Shown piece after piece: positions 50,836-59,005 of a DNA stretch of 64,000 nucleotides. The notes below the pieces were generated by a model that was not told the DNA's origin, made no database searches, and worked only from the letters and a program-made list of their open reading frames with translations. The position numbers and the translations under genes were made by a program. Position 1 is the stretch's first letter; every line of letters begins with the position of its first letter. The stretch is from Palsa-504 sp963744575 (GTDB taxonomy: Bacteria > Actinomycetota > Actinomycetes > Streptosporangiales > Streptosporangiaceae). Where the stretch lies: assembly GCA_963744575.1 (NCBI GenBank), contig CAVUUF010000007.1, positions 14,726 to 78,725 on the forward strand, given 5' to 3'.

Positions 50836-50875
50836 CACATATGTGCGGAGCCTTGCCGCCCGGACATATGTGTCC
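50836..50875. promoter_or_regulatory. Two ACATATGT palindromes upstream of the small acidic gene
   Basis: ACATATGT occurs at 50837-50844 (within CACATATGTG) and at 50864-50871 (within GGACATATGTGTCC), 27 bases apart. In a GC-rich genome two such sites so close suggest a regulator's operator. They lie 28-67 bases upstream of the minus-strand start at 50808. Confidence 0.4.
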
Positions 50876-51009
50876 GCGCCCCCTTTCCTGCAGCGGCCCA
50901 GCTAAACGCCGGGTTGGCTGGTGCGGCGCATCGGCGGCCCGGGCGAGATCAGCGTCCGGCCCGGCGCGTATCACCGAACGACACACCGGCACCTGCAGGA
51001 GAAAGCCCG

Positions 51010-51093
51010 ATGCCAGGCGAGCAGGAACTGCCGTCGACGCTGCGCGCTCACCGCCGAAGGCGCGGGAGACCTGGATCAAGGCGCCCAAGGAAG
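51010..51093 (+). pseudogene. ChaB-family gene remnant with frameshift
   Basis: ATG 51010 has AGGAGAAA upstream and reads MPGEQELPSTLR, the start of ChaB-like proteins. The matching continuation RSPPKARETWIKA lies one base out of frame (near 51042), after which homology ends. The remaining ~50 residues of ChaB are missing. Confidence 0.65.
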
Positions 51094-51161
51094 GCGGCCG
51101 GAAGGGGCCATCGGACCCGCAGTCGGCTGCCCCGACCCTGCGGGTTATCTTCCTGCGCTGA

Positions 51162-51480
51162 CTAACGGGCTACCGGATCACGGTCAGGCACCTGACCGGG
51201 CTGATCGGTACCAGCAAGCTCGCCGAGCTGAAAGTCCGGGACGTCGACTTCGCGCTGGGCACGCTGGCGAAGCGCCTGTCGACCAGGAGCGTTAGGCTGG
51301 CCCGGATGATCCTGATCCAGGCCATCCGGAACGCGATGGCCAACGACCTGGTGGTGCGGAACGTGGCGGATCTGGCTGCCGTCCCGACCGGGAACCGGGG
51401 CGGCTGTCCAGCTCACTCAACCTGGAGCAGGCTCTGGCCGTGCTGGATGCAGCCAAGGGAGAGCGCCTGTGGCCCTATAG
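51162..51480 (+). pseudogene. Tyrosine integrase remnant (N-terminal SAM-like domain)
   Basis: The frame from 51162 reads LTGYRITVRHLTGLIG, KLAELKVRDVDFALGTLAKR and IQAIRNAMANDLVVRNVADL, the core-binding domain of phage-type tyrosine recombinases. Near 51400 the reading frame shifts by one base to GRLSSSLNLEQALAVLDAA, the usual continuation. The catalytic domain is absent. The remnant ends 65 bases before sucC. No att repeats are visible. Confidence 0.8.
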
Positions 51481-51545
51481 GCTTCCAAGACCATGATTGA
51501 TCGCAGAAACAGGCTTATGAGCAGCGGAAACAGTGGAGACTGAGA

Positions 51546-52733
51546 GTGGACCTGTTTGAGTATCAGGCCAAGGACCTGTTCGCCGGGTACGGCGTGCCGG
51601 TACAGCCGGGCAAGGTCGCGCACACGGCCGAGGAAGCGCGGGACATCGCCGCGGAGTTCGCCGCCGAGGGCCACCCGCTTGTGGTGGTGAAGGCGCAGGT
51701 GAAGACCGGCGGCCGGGGCAAGGCCGGCGGCGTGAAGCTGGCCGACGGCCCGGACGAGGCCTACGCCAAGGCCAGCCAGATCCTCGGCATGGACATCAAG
51801 GGCCACACCGTGCACACGGTGCTCATCGCCCAGGCCGTCGACATCGCGGCCGAGTACTACCTGTCGTTCCTGCTTGACCGGGCCAACCGGACGTTCCTGT
51901 CCATCTGCTCGGTGCAGGGCGGCATGGAGATCGAGGAGGTCGCGCACTCCAGCCCCGACGCGGTGGCGCGGATCCCGGTGTCGCCGCTGACCGGGGTGAA
52001 TGCCGACCAGGCCGCAGAGATCATCGCGGCCGGGCGGATCCCGGCCCAGGCCGCCGAGGGCGCCGCGCTGCTGGCCGAACGGCTCTGGGCCATGTTCGCC
52101 GCCGAGGACGCCACGCTGGCCGAGGTCAACCCCATCGCCCTCACCGAGGACGGGCAGGTGCTCGCCGTCGACGGCAAGGTGACGCTGGACGACAACGCCG
52201 CGTTCCGCCACCAGCACGCGCGGTTCGCCGACACGAGCAGCACCGACCCGATCGAGGCCCGGGCGAAGGAGAAGCACCTCAACTACGTCAAGCTCGACGG
52301 CGCGGTCGGCATCATCGGCAACGGCGCGGGCCTGGTGATGTCCACCCTGGACGTGGTGGCCTACGCGGGCCAGTCGGTCGGCGGGATCAGGCCGGCCAAC
52401 TTCCTCGACATCGGCGGCGGGGCCTCGGCCGAGGTCATGGCCAACGGCCTGGAGATCGTGCTGTCCGACCCGGCCGTGCGCAGCGTGCTGGTCAACGTCT
52501 TCGGCGGCATCACCGCCTGCGACGCGGTGGCCAACGGGATCGTCTCGGCGATCGGCATGCTCACCGAACGCGGGGACAAGGTGGACCGCCCGATCGTGGT
52601 GCGGCTGGACGGCAATAACGCCGCCGAGGGCCGGCGCATCCTGGCGGAGGCAGCGATCAGCGTGGTCGAGCAGGTGGGCACGATGGACGGCGCGGCCCGG
52701 CGGGCCGCCGAACTGGCAGCGAAGGGAGCCTGA
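51546..52733 (+). CDS. sucC: Succinyl-CoA ligase (ADP-forming) beta subunit
   Basis: 395 residues. The ATP-grasp N-terminus MDLFEYQAKDLFAGYGVPV, VVKAQVKTGGRGKAGGVKLA and the C-terminal GSSCL-type end with NGAGLVMSTLDVVAYAGQSV and NVFGGITACDAVANGIV are clear. It forms the TCA-cycle enzyme with sucD. The GTG start at 51546 has GGAGA upstream. The region before it is decayed mobile DNA. Confidence 0.97.
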   Translation: MDLFEYQAKDLFAGYGVPVQPGKVAHTAEEARDIAAEFAAEGHPLVVVKAQVKTGGRGKAGGVKLADGPDEAYAKASQILGMDIKGHTVHTVLIAQAVDIAAEYYLSFLLDRANRTFLSICSVQGGMEIEEVAHSSPDAVARIPVSPLTGVNADQAAEIIAAGRIPAQAAEGAALLAERLWAMFAAEDATLAEVNPIALTEDGQVLAVDGKVTLDDNAAFRHQHARFADTSSTDPIEARAKEKHLNYVKLDGAVGIIGNGAGLVMSTLDVVAYAGQSVGGIRPANFLDIGGGASAEVMANGLEIVLSDPAVRSVLVNVFGGITACDAVANGIVSAIGMLTERGDKVDRPIVVRLDGNNAAEGRRILAEAAISVVEQVGTMDGAARRAAELAAKGA

Positions 52734-52734
52734 G

Positions 52735-53613
52735 GTGGCCATCTTCCTGACCGGCCAGAGCCGGGTCATGATCCAGGGCATCACCGGTTCCGAGGGCCGC
52801 AGGCACGGCGCGCGGATGCTGGCCGCGGGCACCAGGATCGTCGGCGGCACCAACCCGCGCAAGGCGGGCCAGACCGTCGAGCTGACCGGCACCGACGTCC
52901 CGGTGTTCGGCACGGTCGCCGACACCATGGCGGCGACCGGCGCCGACGTGTCCGTGATCTTCGTGCCGGCCGAACGCACCAAGGACGCGGTGATCGAGGC
53001 GATCGAGGCGCAGATCGGTCTGTGCATCGTGATCACCGAGGGCATCCCGGTGCACGACACCGCGGCGTTCTGGGCGCGGGCCAGCGCGGCCGGCCACAAG
53101 ACCCGCATTATCGGGCCGAACTGCCCGGGCGTCGCCTCTCCCGGCAAGTCCAACGCCGGCATCATCCCGGCCGACATCACCACCGAGGGCCGGATCGGGC
53201 TGGTCTCCAAGTCGGGCACGCTGACCTACCAGATGATGTACGAACTGCGCGACATCGGCTTCTCCACCGCGGTCGGCATCGGCGGCGACCCGGTGATCGG
53301 GACCACGCACATCGACTGCCTGCAGGCGTTCTCCGAAGACCCGGAGACCGACGCCATCGTGATGATCGGCGAGATCGGCGGCGACGCCGAGGAACGGGCC
53401 GGGGCCTTCATCGAGCAGCACGTGACCAAGCCGGTGGTGGGCTACGTGGCCGGGTTCACCGCTCCCGAGGGCAAGACGATGGGGCACGCCGGCGCGATCA
53501 TCTCCGGTTCCTCCGGTACGGCGCAGGCCAAGAAGGAAGCCCTGGAGAAGGCGGGCGTCCGCGTCGGCAAGACCCCCAGCGAGACCGCCGCCCTCGTCCG
53601 CGCGCTGTTTTAG
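52735..53613 (+). CDS. sucD: Succinyl-CoA ligase alpha subunit
   Basis: 292 residues. The CoA-binding Rossmann part has MIQGITGSEGRRHGARML and GGTNPRKAGQT; the phosphohistidine lies in GKTMGHAGAIISGSSGTA. The start GTG lies one base after the sucC stop, so the two are coupled. A G6/C6 hairpin follows its stop codon directly. Confidence 0.97.
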   Translation: MAIFLTGQSRVMIQGITGSEGRRHGARMLAAGTRIVGGTNPRKAGQTVELTGTDVPVFGTVADTMAATGADVSVIFVPAERTKDAVIEAIEAQIGLCIVITEGIPVHDTAAFWARASAAGHKTRIIGPNCPGVASPGKSNAGIIPADITTEGRIGLVSKSGTLTYQMMYELRDIGFSTAVGIGGDPVIGTTHIDCLQAFSEDPETDAIVMIGEIGGDAEERAGAFIEQHVTKPVVGYVAGFTAPEGKTMGHAGAIISGSSGTAQAKKEALEKAGVRVGKTPSETAALVRALF

Positions 53614-53614
53614 T

Positions 53615-53727
53615 CCGGGGGGCGACCCCCCGGAACCCCCCGCTACCCGCTGCGGTTCTCGCCGTAGTATCACGCGGTCGGAGGGCCGCCGGCCCTCGCG
53701 ACCACGCGATCGCGGGCTACGCCCGCG
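53615..53727. repeat. Cluster of three GC palindromes after sucD
   Basis: First hairpin: CCGGGGGG / CCCCCCGG with a CGA loop (53615-53633), two bases after the sucD stop, identical in arms to the rimI palindrome and probably the terminator. Second: GAGGGCC / GGCCCTC with a GCC loop (about 53681-53697). Third: CGCGGGC / GCCCGCG with a TAC loop (53711-53727), a REP-like element. The region 53614-53795 has no gene. Confidence 0.8.
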
Positions 53728-53795
53728 CCTTTCGCCGTACCTTACTGCGGCGCGCCTCCCCGGGCGGGGCGGCGGTCGTTGCGAGGATCGGTTAT

Positions 53796-55202
53796 GTGAG
53801 CGTTTCCGCCGAAGCCCCGCTGGCTCCCGACCCGGAGGCCAGATCCGGCGACGGTGACGGCGGCGCGCCCAGCTCGCCGCCGGGTCGGCCGCTGGTGGTC
53901 ACCGGCGGCATTGCCGCCTGCGCGGCGGCCGCCAGCGGGCTCGCCGTGCTCGTCACGCTCACCGCGATCGGCTGGATCACCGCGCCGCACGTCGGCATCG
54001 GGTCCGGCCTTGCCGGGGTACTGCGCACCGCCGCCATGCTCTGGCTGGTGGCGCACCACGTCGGCTTCACCGTCCGCGGCGCTGGACGGATCGGCCTGCT
54101 CCCGCTCGGGCTGGTGGTGCTGCCCGGTGCGCTGCTGGCTATGGCCGGCCGGTGGGTAGTGCGGGTCGGCGGGGTCACCCAGCTGCGTCACGTCGGCTAC
54201 GCCGCGGTCGCGCTCGCGTTGCCGTACGCGCTGCTGGCCGGCGCGCTGGCGGTGGCCAGCCGGTCAGCCGTCGCCTCGCCCTCGCTGCCTCAGGCGGTGA
54301 TCGCGTCCTTCCTGCTGGCGCTGGTGGCGGGCGGCCTGGGCGGCGCTCGCGGGCTGGCGCCGTGGTCGCGGCTGGGGAGCCTGATGCCGGTCCGGTCGCG
54401 GTCGGTCGTCCTGGGCATGCTGGGCGCCGCTGCCCTGCTGGCCGCGGCGGGCGCGCTGCTGGCGGGCGCCTCGCTCGCGGTGCACCTACCTGAGGTCAGG
54501 GCGGCCAGCGCCGCGCTCGCGCCCGGCGTGGGCGGGGCGGCGCTGCTGCTGCTGGCTCAGCTCGCCTATGCCCCGAACGCGATCATCTGGGCGATGGCCT
54601 ATATCCTCGGCCCGGGCTTCGCGTTCGGCGCCGGGACGGCGGTCACCCCGACCGGCTCGGCGCTCGGACCGGTCCCCGTCTTCCCGATGCTCGCGGCCAT
54701 CCCGGCCAGCGCCCGTCCGGTCGGGCCGGCCTGGCTGCCGGTCGCGATCCTCGCGCTGCCCTACCTGGCCGGCGCCTTCGCCGGGATCGTCACGGTCCGG
54801 ATCGCGCCGACGCCGCTGATCGAGGCGGCCCCGCTGTGGGGTTTCATCGCCGGGACGGCGGCCGGCGTCCTGGCCGGCCTGGCGGCGGCCTTCGCGGGCG
54901 GCCCGCTCGGCGACGGCCGTCTGTCCGCGGTCGGCCCGTCCGGCTTCCGGGTGGGGCTGGTGGCGATCCTGGAAATCGGCATCACGGCCGCGCTGGCCGC
55001 CGCGGCCGCGAACTGGCTGATCCTGCGCGGTTCGGCCAGACGCAGGACCGGCGCAAAGACCGCGTCGCCCGAGCCCGCGGGGCCGGTGCCCGCACCGGCC
55101 GGGCCGGCGCTGATCGACGAGACCGACAACGCCGGCGGCCACCGCATCTATTTCAACCCGTGGGCCGTCGAGGACGAGAAAGAAGACGAGGAGTTTTCCT
55201 AA
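53796..55202 (+). CDS. DUF6350 polytopic membrane protein
   Basis: 468 residues from GTG 53796. About ten hydrophobic helices, with QLAYAPNAIIWAMAYILGPGFAFGAGTAVTP as the most conserved-looking stretch, which is characteristic of the actinobacterial DUF6350 family (sometimes named for cell division). The N-terminus is polar and the C-terminus acidic. Its location between sucCD and purN is common in actinobacteria. The biochemical role is unknown. The upstream frame that extends into sucD is a shadow. Confidence 0.85.
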   Translation: MSVSAEAPLAPDPEARSGDGDGGAPSSPPGRPLVVTGGIAACAAAASGLAVLVTLTAIGWITAPHVGIGSGLAGVLRTAAMLWLVAHHVGFTVRGAGRIGLLPLGLVVLPGALLAMAGRWVVRVGGVTQLRHVGYAAVALALPYALLAGALAVASRSAVASPSLPQAVIASFLLALVAGGLGGARGLAPWSRLGSLMPVRSRSVVLGMLGAAALLAAAGALLAGASLAVHLPEVRAASAALAPGVGGAALLLLAQLAYAPNAIIWAMAYILGPGFAFGAGTAVTPTGSALGPVPVFPMLAAIPASARPVGPAWLPVAILALPYLAGAFAGIVTVRIAPTPLIEAAPLWGFIAGTAAGVLAGLAAAFAGGPLGDGRLSAVGPSGFRVGLVAILEIGITAALAAAAANWLILRGSARRRTGAKTASPEPAGPVPAPAGPALIDETDNAGGHRIYFNPWAVEDEKEDEEFS

Positions 55203-55733
55203 CGGGCCGCATAAAGGCTCCGCCGGGCGCCCCAGCCCCCGGGGGGCCGAACGAGCGTAACCGGCCGCCCTGCAGGACGCTGATCTCGCCGCCCACCGAG
55301 TTGGTGAACTGGGCGTGGCAGGCCTGCTGCGCCGCCACCGTGTTCGCGCCGCTCATGCACGTGTAGTAGGCGTTCAGCTGCGGCCAGAACATGGCCAGCA
55401 CGAGCAGCCACAGGGCGCTGAACGCGAGGCCGATCCCGCCGAGCACGACGCCGCCGACCGCCCCGCGCGGCCGCGCGGTGCCGCTGCGCCTGGCCTTCTT
55501 GCCGGCGGCGACGCCGAGCCAGATCGCCGCCGCCGCGAACAGCAGGGTCAGGACGGCCACGTAGATCCCGCGGCGCAGGTTGCCGAGCCCGAGCAGCAGG
55601 CCGATCAGGCTGAGAAAGCCGAGCGCGAGCGCCGCCAGCGCCTGCTGGCGCACGGCGGGTTCGGGGGCGGCAGCCGGCTGCGGGCCGGCAGCATCCCCTT
55701 CTGCTGGGACCCGGGTGGCTGGTATCTGGCCAT
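55153..55733 (-). pseudogene. DUF4190-like small membrane protein, apparently frameshifted
   Basis: The ATG at 55733 with AGGGAG upstream reads MARYQPPGSQQKG. The family continuation GPQPAAAPEPAVRQQALAAL and two membrane helices (FLSLIGLLLGLGNLRRGIYVAVLTLLFAAAAIWLGV, and GIGLAFSALWLLVLAMFW, each split here only for reading) lie in the next frame. The switch point is the CCCC run at 55695-55698 (GGGG in the mRNA): one extra G would restore a single gene. The second frame alone has a start only at GTG 55653. The 3' end overlaps the DUF6350 gene by 50 bases. It may be a true mutation, slippage, or a sequencing error. Confidence 0.6.
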
Positions 55734-55778
55734 CGCTCCCTATTCTGCCCTCTCCGCCGGCCAGACCCGAACGTGCCG

Positions 55779-55784
55779 TAGGGT
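55779..55784 (+). promoter_or_regulatory. -10 box TAGGGT giving a leaderless purN mRNA
   Basis: TAGGGT ends six bases before GTG 55791 and no Shine-Dalgarno is present. Confidence 0.5.
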
Positions 55785-55790
55785 TGCCCC

Positions 55791-56399
55791 GTGACCTCGC
55801 GGCTGGTCGTCCTGGTGTCCGGGGAGGGGACCAACCTTCAGGCCCTGATCGACGCGTGCCGCGACGGGGCCTACGGGGCGCGGATGGTCGCGGTCGGCGC
55901 GGACCGGGCCGGGATCACCGCGCTCGCGCGGGCCGAACGAGCCGGCCTGCCAACTTTCACAGTACGCCTGGCCGACTACCCAGATCGCGAGGCCTGGGAC
56001 GCGGCGCTGGCCCGGGCCTGCGCCGGCTACCAGCCCGATCTGATCATCCTGGCCGGGTTCATGAAGCTCGTCGGCAAGCCGTTCCTGGACGCCTTCGGCG
56101 GCCGCTGCCTGAATACGCACCCGGCGCTGCTACCGTCGTTCCCCGGGACGCACGGCGTGCGGGACGCGCTGGCCCACGGGGTGAAGGTCACCGGCTGCAC
56201 CGTCTTCGTCGTCGACGCTCGTCTGGACGCCGGGCCGATCGTGGCGCAGGCCGCCGTCCCGGTGGCCGACGACGACGGCGAGGCGACCCTGCACGAGCGG
56301 ATCAAGGTGGCCGAACGGGCGCTGCTGGTCAGCACGGTGGGCAGGATGGTCTGCGAAGGCTGGTCCGTTCGCGGCCGGAAGGTGAGGATCGGCAGTTGA
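55791..56399 (+). CDS. purN: Phosphoribosylglycinamide formyltransferase
   Basis: 202 residues. The phosphate loop is LVSGEGTNLQAL; the catalytic Asn-His-Asp set is found in LNTHPALLPSFPGTHG and in VDARLDAGPIVAQ. It transfers the formyl group from 10-formyl-THF to GAR in purine synthesis. The last bases overlap the purH start (TTGA). folD downstream supplies the folate carrier. Confidence 0.96.
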   Translation: MTSRLVVLVSGEGTNLQALIDACRDGAYGARMVAVGADRAGITALARAERAGLPTFTVRLADYPDREAWDAALARACAGYQPDLIILAGFMKLVGKPFLDAFGGRCLNTHPALLPSFPGTHGVRDALAHGVKVTGCTVFVVDARLDAGPIVAQAAVPVADDDGEATLHERIKVAERALLVSTVGRMVCEGWSVRGRKVRIGS

Positions 56400-58084
56400 C
56401 TCGGATCCCGGTCAGGCGAGCCCTGATCAGCGTCTACGACAAGACCGGCCTGGCGGACCTGGCGTCCGGGCTGCACGCGGCCGGCGTCGAGATCGTCTCC
56501 ACCGGCAGCACCGCGGCCAGGATCGCCGCCGCCGGGGTGCCGGTCACCGCGGTGGAGGAGCTGACCGGCTTCCCCGAATGCCTCGACGGGCGGGTCAAGA
56601 CGCTGCACCCCCGGGTGCACGCGGGCCTGCTCGCCGACATGACCGACCCTGCCCACGAGGCACAGCTGGCCGAGCTGCGCATTGAGGCGTTCCAGCTGCT
56701 CATCTCGAACCTGTACCCGTTCGAGGCCACGGTCGCATCCGGCGCCGCGCCGGAGCAGTGCGTGGAGCAGATCGACATCGGCGGCCCCGCGATGGTCCGG
56801 GCCGCCGCCAAGAACCACGGCTCGGTGGCCGTCGTGATCGAGCCGTCCCGGTATCCCGCCGTGCTCGCCGCGGTGGCCGAGGGTGGTTTCACCCCGCAGC
56901 AGCGCCGCCAGCTGGCGGCCGAGGCGTTCGCGCACACCGCCGCCTACGACATCGCGGTGGCGTCCTGGTTCGCCTCCGCGTACGCGGCCGACGAGATCGC
57001 CCGCGACGCCGGCTGGCCTACGGTGGCCGGGGCCCTGTGGCGGCGCGCCGACGTGCTGCGCTACGGCGAGAACCCGCACCAGCGCGCGGCCCTCTACACA
57101 GATATTTCGGCCGAACGGGCCGGGCCGGGGGCCCCGCCGACCCCGGGGGGCATCGCGGCCGCGGAGCTGCTGCACGGCAAGGCCATGTCCTACAACAACT
57201 ACGTGGACGCCGACGCGGCCCGGCGGGCAGCCTACGACTTCGCCGAGCCGTGCGTGGCCATCATCAAGCACTCCAACCCGTGCGGGATCGCCGTCGGCGC
57301 CGACCTGGCCGAGGCGCACGCCAAGGCGCACGCCTGCGACCCGGCCTCGGCGTTCGGCGGGGTGATCGCGGCCAACGGCCCGGTGACCGCCGGACTGGCC
57401 CGGCAGATCGCGGACGTGTTCACCGAGGTGGTGATCGCGCCCGGGTTCGACGCCGAGGCGCTGGAAATCCTGTCCCAGAGCAAGAACGTGCGGCTGCTGC
57501 GGTGTGCTGGCCCCGGGGGGGACGACCCCCCCCAGACCCCCCCCGCTTTCTCTCCTGGGGGGACCCATCCCCCCGGACCCCCCTTGGGAGGGACTGCCCG
57601 TCCCCCCGTATCCCCTGGGCCCTGGGAATGGCGCCCGGTGACCGGCGGGGTGCTGCTGCAAACCGCGGACCGCGTCCGCGAGCCGGGCGACGATCCGGCG
57701 AACTGGCAGCTCAAGGCGGGCGAACCGGTCGGTGCCGCGGTGCTCGCTGATCTGGGGTTCGCGTGGAAGGCATGCCGTTCGGTCAAATCCAACGCCATTG
57801 TGCTCGCCTCCGGCGGAGCCTCGGTCGGGGTGGGCATGGGCCAGGTCAACCGGGTGGACTCGTCCCGGCTGGCGGTGCTGCGGGCCGGGGACCGGGCGGC
57901 GGGTTCGGTCGCGGCCAGCGACGCGTATTTCCCGTTCCCCGACGGCTTCGAGATCCTGGCCCAGGCGGGGGTGCGCGCGGTCGTGGAGCCGGGCGGCTCG
58001 ATCCGTGACCACCTGACCGTCGCCGCCGCCGAAACCGCGGGCATCCCGCTGTACTTCACCGGCGTCCGGCACTTCTACCACTGA
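56396..58084 (+). CDS. purH: Bifunctional AICAR transformylase / IMP cyclohydrolase
   Basis: 562 residues from TTG 56396, which overlaps the purN stop and has GGAAGGTGAGG upstream. The N-terminal IMP cyclohydrolase (MGS-like) contains STGSTAARIAAAGVPV and DGRVKTLHPRVHAGLL. The AICAR transformylase part has the catalytic KHSNPCG. Between SKNVRLLRC and the GPWEWRP segment the gene carries a ~35-residue Pro/Gly-rich insertion encoded by G6/C6 palindromes. Downstream motifs (KSNAIVLA, GMGQVNRVDS, FPFPDGFEILA) are intact and in frame, so the enzyme is probably active. Confidence 0.95.
   Translation: MTRIPVRRALISVYDKTGLADLASGLHAAGVEIVSTGSTAARIAAAGVPVTAVEELTGFPECLDGRVKTLHPRVHAGLLADMTDPAHEAQLAELRIEAFQLLISNLYPFEATVASGAAPEQCVEQIDIGGPAMVRAAAKNHGSVAVVIEPSRYPAVLAAVAEGGFTPQQRRQLAAEAFAHTAAYDIAVASWFASAYAADEIARDAGWPTVAGALWRRADVLRYGENPHQRAALYTDISAERAGPGAPPTPGGIAAAELLHGKAMSYNNYVDADAARRAAYDFAEPCVAIIKHSNPCGIAVGADLAEAHAKAHACDPASAFGGVIAANGPVTAGLARQIADVFTEVVIAPGFDAEALEILSQSKNVRLLRCAGPGGDDPPQTPPAFSPGGTHPPGPPLGGTARPPVSPGPWEWRPVTGGVLLQTADRVREPGDDPANWQLKAGEPVGAAVLADLGFAWKACRSVKSNAIVLASGGASVGVGMGQVNRVDSSRLAVLRAGDRAAGSVAASDAYFPFPDGFEILAQAGVRAVVEPGGSIRDHLTVAAAETAGIPLYFTGVRHFYH
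57513..57607. repeat. In-frame G6/C6 palindromic insertion inside purH
   Basis: Three successive hairpins: GGGGGGG / CCCCCCCC with an ACGA loop (57515-57533), GGGGGG / CCCCCC with an ACCCAT loop (57557-57574) and an imperfect GGGAGGGAC / GTCCCCCC (about 57585-57607). Each is followed by another C run. They interrupt a variable loop of PurH but keep the frame. The same element type lies after sucD and at rimI. Confidence 0.85.
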
Positions 58085-58098
58085 TCCGGAGGCGACGC

Positions 58099-58947
58099 GT
58101 GGTAACCGCACAGACCCTCGACGGCAAGGCCGGCGCCGAACAGATCCGGGCCAGGCTGGCCGAGCGGGTCGCCGCGCTGGCCGCGCGCGGTATCGTGCCC
58201 GGCCTGGGCACGATCCTGGTCGGCGACGATCCTGGCAGCCGTGCCTACGTGAACGGCAAGCACCGGGACTGCGCCCAGGTCGGGATCGCGTCCATCCGCC
58301 GGGAGCTGCCCGCCGACGCGACCCAGGCGCAGGTGGAGGCGGCGGTCGGCGAGCTGAACGCCGACCCGGCCTGCACCGGGTACATCGTCCAGCTGCCGCT
58401 GCCCGCCGGGCTCGGCGCCCACGCCGTGCTCACCCGGATGGACCCGGCCAAGGACGCCGACGGGCTGCACCCGGTCAACCTGGGCAAGCTGGTCCTCGGC
58501 GAGCCGGGCCCGCTGCCCTGCACCCCGCGCGGCGTCGTGGAGCTGCTGCGCCGCCACGGGGTGGCCATCGCGGGCGCCGACGTCACCATCGTCGGCCGGG
58601 GGATCACCGTGGGCCGGGCGCTCGGCCTCCTGCTGACCAGGCGCACCGAGAACGCCACGGTGACGCTGTGCCACACCGGCACCAAGGACCTGGCCGCGCA
58701 CACCAGGACCGCGGACATCGTGGTGGTGGCCGCGGGCCGGCCCGGGCTGCTTACCGCGGACATGATCCGGCCCGGCGCGGCGGTGGTCGACGTGGGCATC
58801 ACCCGGACCGACGCCGGCCTGACCGGCGACGTCGCCCCGGACGTGGCCGAGGTGGCCGGCTGGCTGGCGCCCATGCCCGGCGGCGTCGGCCCGATGACCC
58901 GCGCCATGCTGCTGACCAACGTGGTCGAAGCCGCCGAGCGCGCCTAG
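58099..58947 (+). CDS. folD: Methylenetetrahydrofolate dehydrogenase / cyclohydrolase
   Basis: 282 residues. The catalytic lysine region is AYVNGKHRDCAQVG (family Y-x3-K), with VQLPLPAGLGAH, PCTPRGVVELL and the NADP loop VGRGITVGRALGLLL. It makes the 10-formyl-THF used by PurN and PurH. The GTG start has CCGGAGG upstream, 14 bases after purH, so the three genes form a purine/folate operon. Confidence 0.96.
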   Translation: MVTAQTLDGKAGAEQIRARLAERVAALAARGIVPGLGTILVGDDPGSRAYVNGKHRDCAQVGIASIRRELPADATQAQVEAAVGELNADPACTGYIVQLPLPAGLGAHAVLTRMDPAKDADGLHPVNLGKLVLGEPGPLPCTPRGVVELLRRHGVAIAGADVTIVGRGITVGRALGLLLTRRTENATVTLCHTGTKDLAAHTRTADIVVVAAGRPGLLTADMIRPGAAVVDVGITRTDAGLTGDVAPDVAEVAGWLAPMPGGVGPMTRAMLLTNVVEAAERA

Positions 58948-59005
58948 GCCGCCGTCGCCGCGCCCCACGCCACTCCGCCATCCGGCCGACCGGGCGCGGG
59001 CGCGG

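Noticed and set aside
53022..53795. Long upstream extension of the DUF6350 gene through sucD
   Set aside because: It is the shadow frame of sucD and crosses a hairpin cluster; GTG 53796 gives a normal polytopic protein.
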